Positions 30,464 to 31,784 of a DNA stretch of 31,784 bases are shown in pieces. This DNA is from Deltaproteobacteria bacterium (GTDB lineage Bacteria; Myxococcota_A; UBA9042): the NCBI GenBank assembly GCA_020632665.1, contig JACKFC010000044.1, positions 1-31,784 on the forward strand. Direction: 5' to 3'. Position numbers and translations under genes: made by a program. Position 1 is the first letter of the stretch, and every line of letters begins with the position of its first letter. The notes beneath the pieces are model-generated. The model was not told the origin of the DNA and ran no database searches. It saw only the letters and a program-made list of their open reading frames with translations.

Positions 30464-31784
30464 ATGCACCGGCCGCAAGCACGCCCGAGCCTCGCCCTGA
30501 TCCTGCTGCTGGCGATGCAGGCGTGCAGCGACGACCCGACGACGGCCGACACCGACACCGGCGCCGACAGCAGCACGGCCACCACGGACGGCGCAGGCGG
30601 GGTCGGCGACAGCGCCGGCAACAACGACGCGACGAGCGGGGACACGACCGCCGACGCGGACGGCGCAGGCGACGCCGCAGCAGCCGATACCTCCGCCTGC
30701 CCCGGCGGGAGCGGCTGCGTCTGCAAGGGCAACGCCGACTGCGACAGCGGCTTTTGCCTCGAGACGACCGACGGGCCGCGCTGCGCCGCGACCTGCGTGC
30801 AGGACTGCCCGGCGGGCTTTTCCTGCGTCAAGGCGCCGAATAGCGCCGACGTCGTCTTCGTCTGCGTCGACCAGCGCGCGCGGCTCTGCCTGCCCTGCAC
30901 CGAGCACAAGGATTGCCAGGCCACCGGGCTGACCGACGCCCGCTGCGTCGATCACGGCGACGCCGGCAGCTTCTGCGGCATCGGCTGCGGCACGGCGGGC
31001 AGCGAGTCGGAGTGCCCGAGCGGATTCGTCTGCGCCGACGCGGCCGACGCCGACGGCGGCAGCGCGCTGCAATGCGTGCCGAAGCCGGCGGCGGGGTCGG
31101 GGACGAGCGGCCCGGGCGTGTGCAGCTGCAACGCCAACGCCGTCGCGCTCGCGGCCAAGACCCCCTGCCAGAAAGCGATCAGCGGCGTCGCCACCTGCAA
31201 AGGCGAAGCGAGCTGCAAAGAAGCCGGCAGCGCGCCGCTCTGCGAGGCCGACGAGCCGGGCGCCGAAGTCTGCGACGGGGTCGACAACGACTGCGACGGC
31301 GCCACCGACGAGCAGACCTGCGACGACAGCAACAGCTGCACCACCGACGCCTGCGGCGGCCGCGCCGGCTGCAGCCACGCCAAGCTCGCCGACCAATCGC
31401 CCTGCGACGCCGACGGCTCGGCCTGCACCGTCGGCGACGGCTGTATCGACGGCAGCTGCGTCGCGGGGCTGGCGATCTCCTGCGACGACGCCAACGGCTG
31501 CACCCAGGACGCCTGCGACCTCGCCGCCGGCTGCACCCACGTCGCCCTCGAAGGCACCGGCTGCGACGACGGCTCGGCCTGCACCACCGGCGAGACCTGC
31601 AAAGGCCCAGCCTGCCAAGGCGGCAAGGCGCTCGACTGCGAGGACGGCAGCCCCTGCACGCTCGATGGCTGCAACCCCAAGACCGGCTGCACCCAGAGCG
31701 TGGCGCCCGACCAGACGCCCTGCGCCGCCAGCGGCATGCCCGACGGCGCGGCCTGGTGCCAGAGCGGCGTCTGCGCGCCGAAGC
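30464..31784 (+). CDS. Large Cys-rich MopE-like lipoprotein, 5' part (runs off the right edge)
   Basis: ATG 30464 follows GAAGGAG, and the frame stays open for 440 codons to the window end. The signal ends at LAMQA-C21. A linker of about 60 residues rich in Asp, Thr, Ala and Gly follows. Then come Cys-rich modules: CVCKGNADCDSGFC, a CPAGFSC stretch and a MopE-type metal-binding motif, EVCDGVDNDCDGATDE. At least three repeats of CDDxNxCTxDACxxxxGCxH with CxxGSACTxGxxC, about 45 residues each, follow. This repeat type is frequent in myxobacterial secreted proteins, probably disulphide-rich surface stalks. The CDGxDNDCDG motif has been linked to copper or calcium binding in related proteins; here that is inference. 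The C-terminus is not visible. Confidence 0.85.
   Translation, partial: MHRPQARPSLALILLLAMQACSDDPTTADTDTGADSSTATTDGAGGVGDSAGNNDATSGDTTADADGAGDAAAADTSACPGGSGCVCKGNADCDSGFCLETTDGPRCAATCVQDCPAGFSCVKAPNSADVVFVCVDQRARLCLPCTEHKDCQATGLTDARCVDHGDAGSFCGIGCGTAGSESECPSGFVCADAADADGGSALQCVPKPAAGSGTSGPGVCSCNANAVALAAKTPCQKAISGVATCKGEASCKEAGSAPLCEADEPGAEVCDGVDNDCDGATDEQTCDDSNSCTTDACGGRAGCSHAKLADQSPCDADGSACTVGDGCIDGSCVAGLAISCDDANGCTQDACDLAAGCTHVALEGTGCDDGSACTTGETCKGPACQGGKALDCEDGSPCTLDGCNPKTGCTQSVAPDQTPCAASGMPDGAAWCQSGVCAPK

Overview
The window is about 31.8 kb of mostly very GC-rich DNA. It probably comes from a myxobacterium-like member of the Myxococcota or a relative. The grounds are the codon use, several secreted lipoproteins whose lipid-anchored Cys is followed by Asp/Ala/Thr-rich linkers and Cys-rich modules, a fibrinogen-like domain, RCC1 repeats, a MopE-type CDGxDNDCDG motif, a tail resembling a MYXO-CTERM sorting segment, and DUF1566, AIM24 and VapBC-type genes. 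This placement is an inference; no rRNA or tRNA is present to test it.

Left part (1-6916) is a degraded accessory region with more mixed base composition. It holds the edge of a HicA/HicB-like toxin-antitoxin pair on the minus strand, a small PAVPQQ-repeat protein followed by a lipoprotein with two DUF1566 modules, a repeat-bearing gap, a stub carrying only a signal peptide, and a second HicA remnant that has lost its N-terminus. Next come a two-gene AT-richer cassette of unknown function whose second gene is frameshifted, a dead IS4-type insertion sequence, and a 545-aa lipoprotein whose Shine-Dalgarno begins exactly where the IS appears to end.

Middle part (7034-20489, plus strand) is dense and consistently GC-rich. 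A secreted protein with a proprotein-convertase P domain and a fibrinogen-like domain is followed by a membrane M48 metallopeptidase overlapping the first of three tandem AIM24-family genes. Then come a small lipoprotein with an antistasin-like Cys pattern overlapping a 2-oxoglutarate/Fe(II) oxygenase, a giant 1829-aa ORF that looks like two exported proteins in one frame (anchor-tailed protein, then RCC1 lipoprotein), and a secreted protein of unknown function.

Right part (20532-31784) holds a small membrane protein and a long acyl-CoA dehydrogenase (minus), a zinc-ribbon thioredoxin of the TrxC type (plus), and a 1094-aa beta-propeller lipoprotein (minus). It then has a likely two-gene minus-strand operon encoding an outer-membrane beta-barrel and a remarkable fusion of a prolyl-4-hydroxylase-like oxygenase to a RimK-type ATP-grasp ligase. 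A divergent VapBC-type pair with a palindromic candidate operator follows. The 5' part of a large Cys-rich MopE-like lipoprotein runs off the right edge.

The most promising candidates for undescribed biology are the oxygenase/ATP-grasp fusion, the M48-AIM24-AIM24-AIM24 set, and the antistasin-like lipoprotein translationally coupled to an oxygenase. No CRISPR array, prophage or rRNA/tRNA gene was seen.
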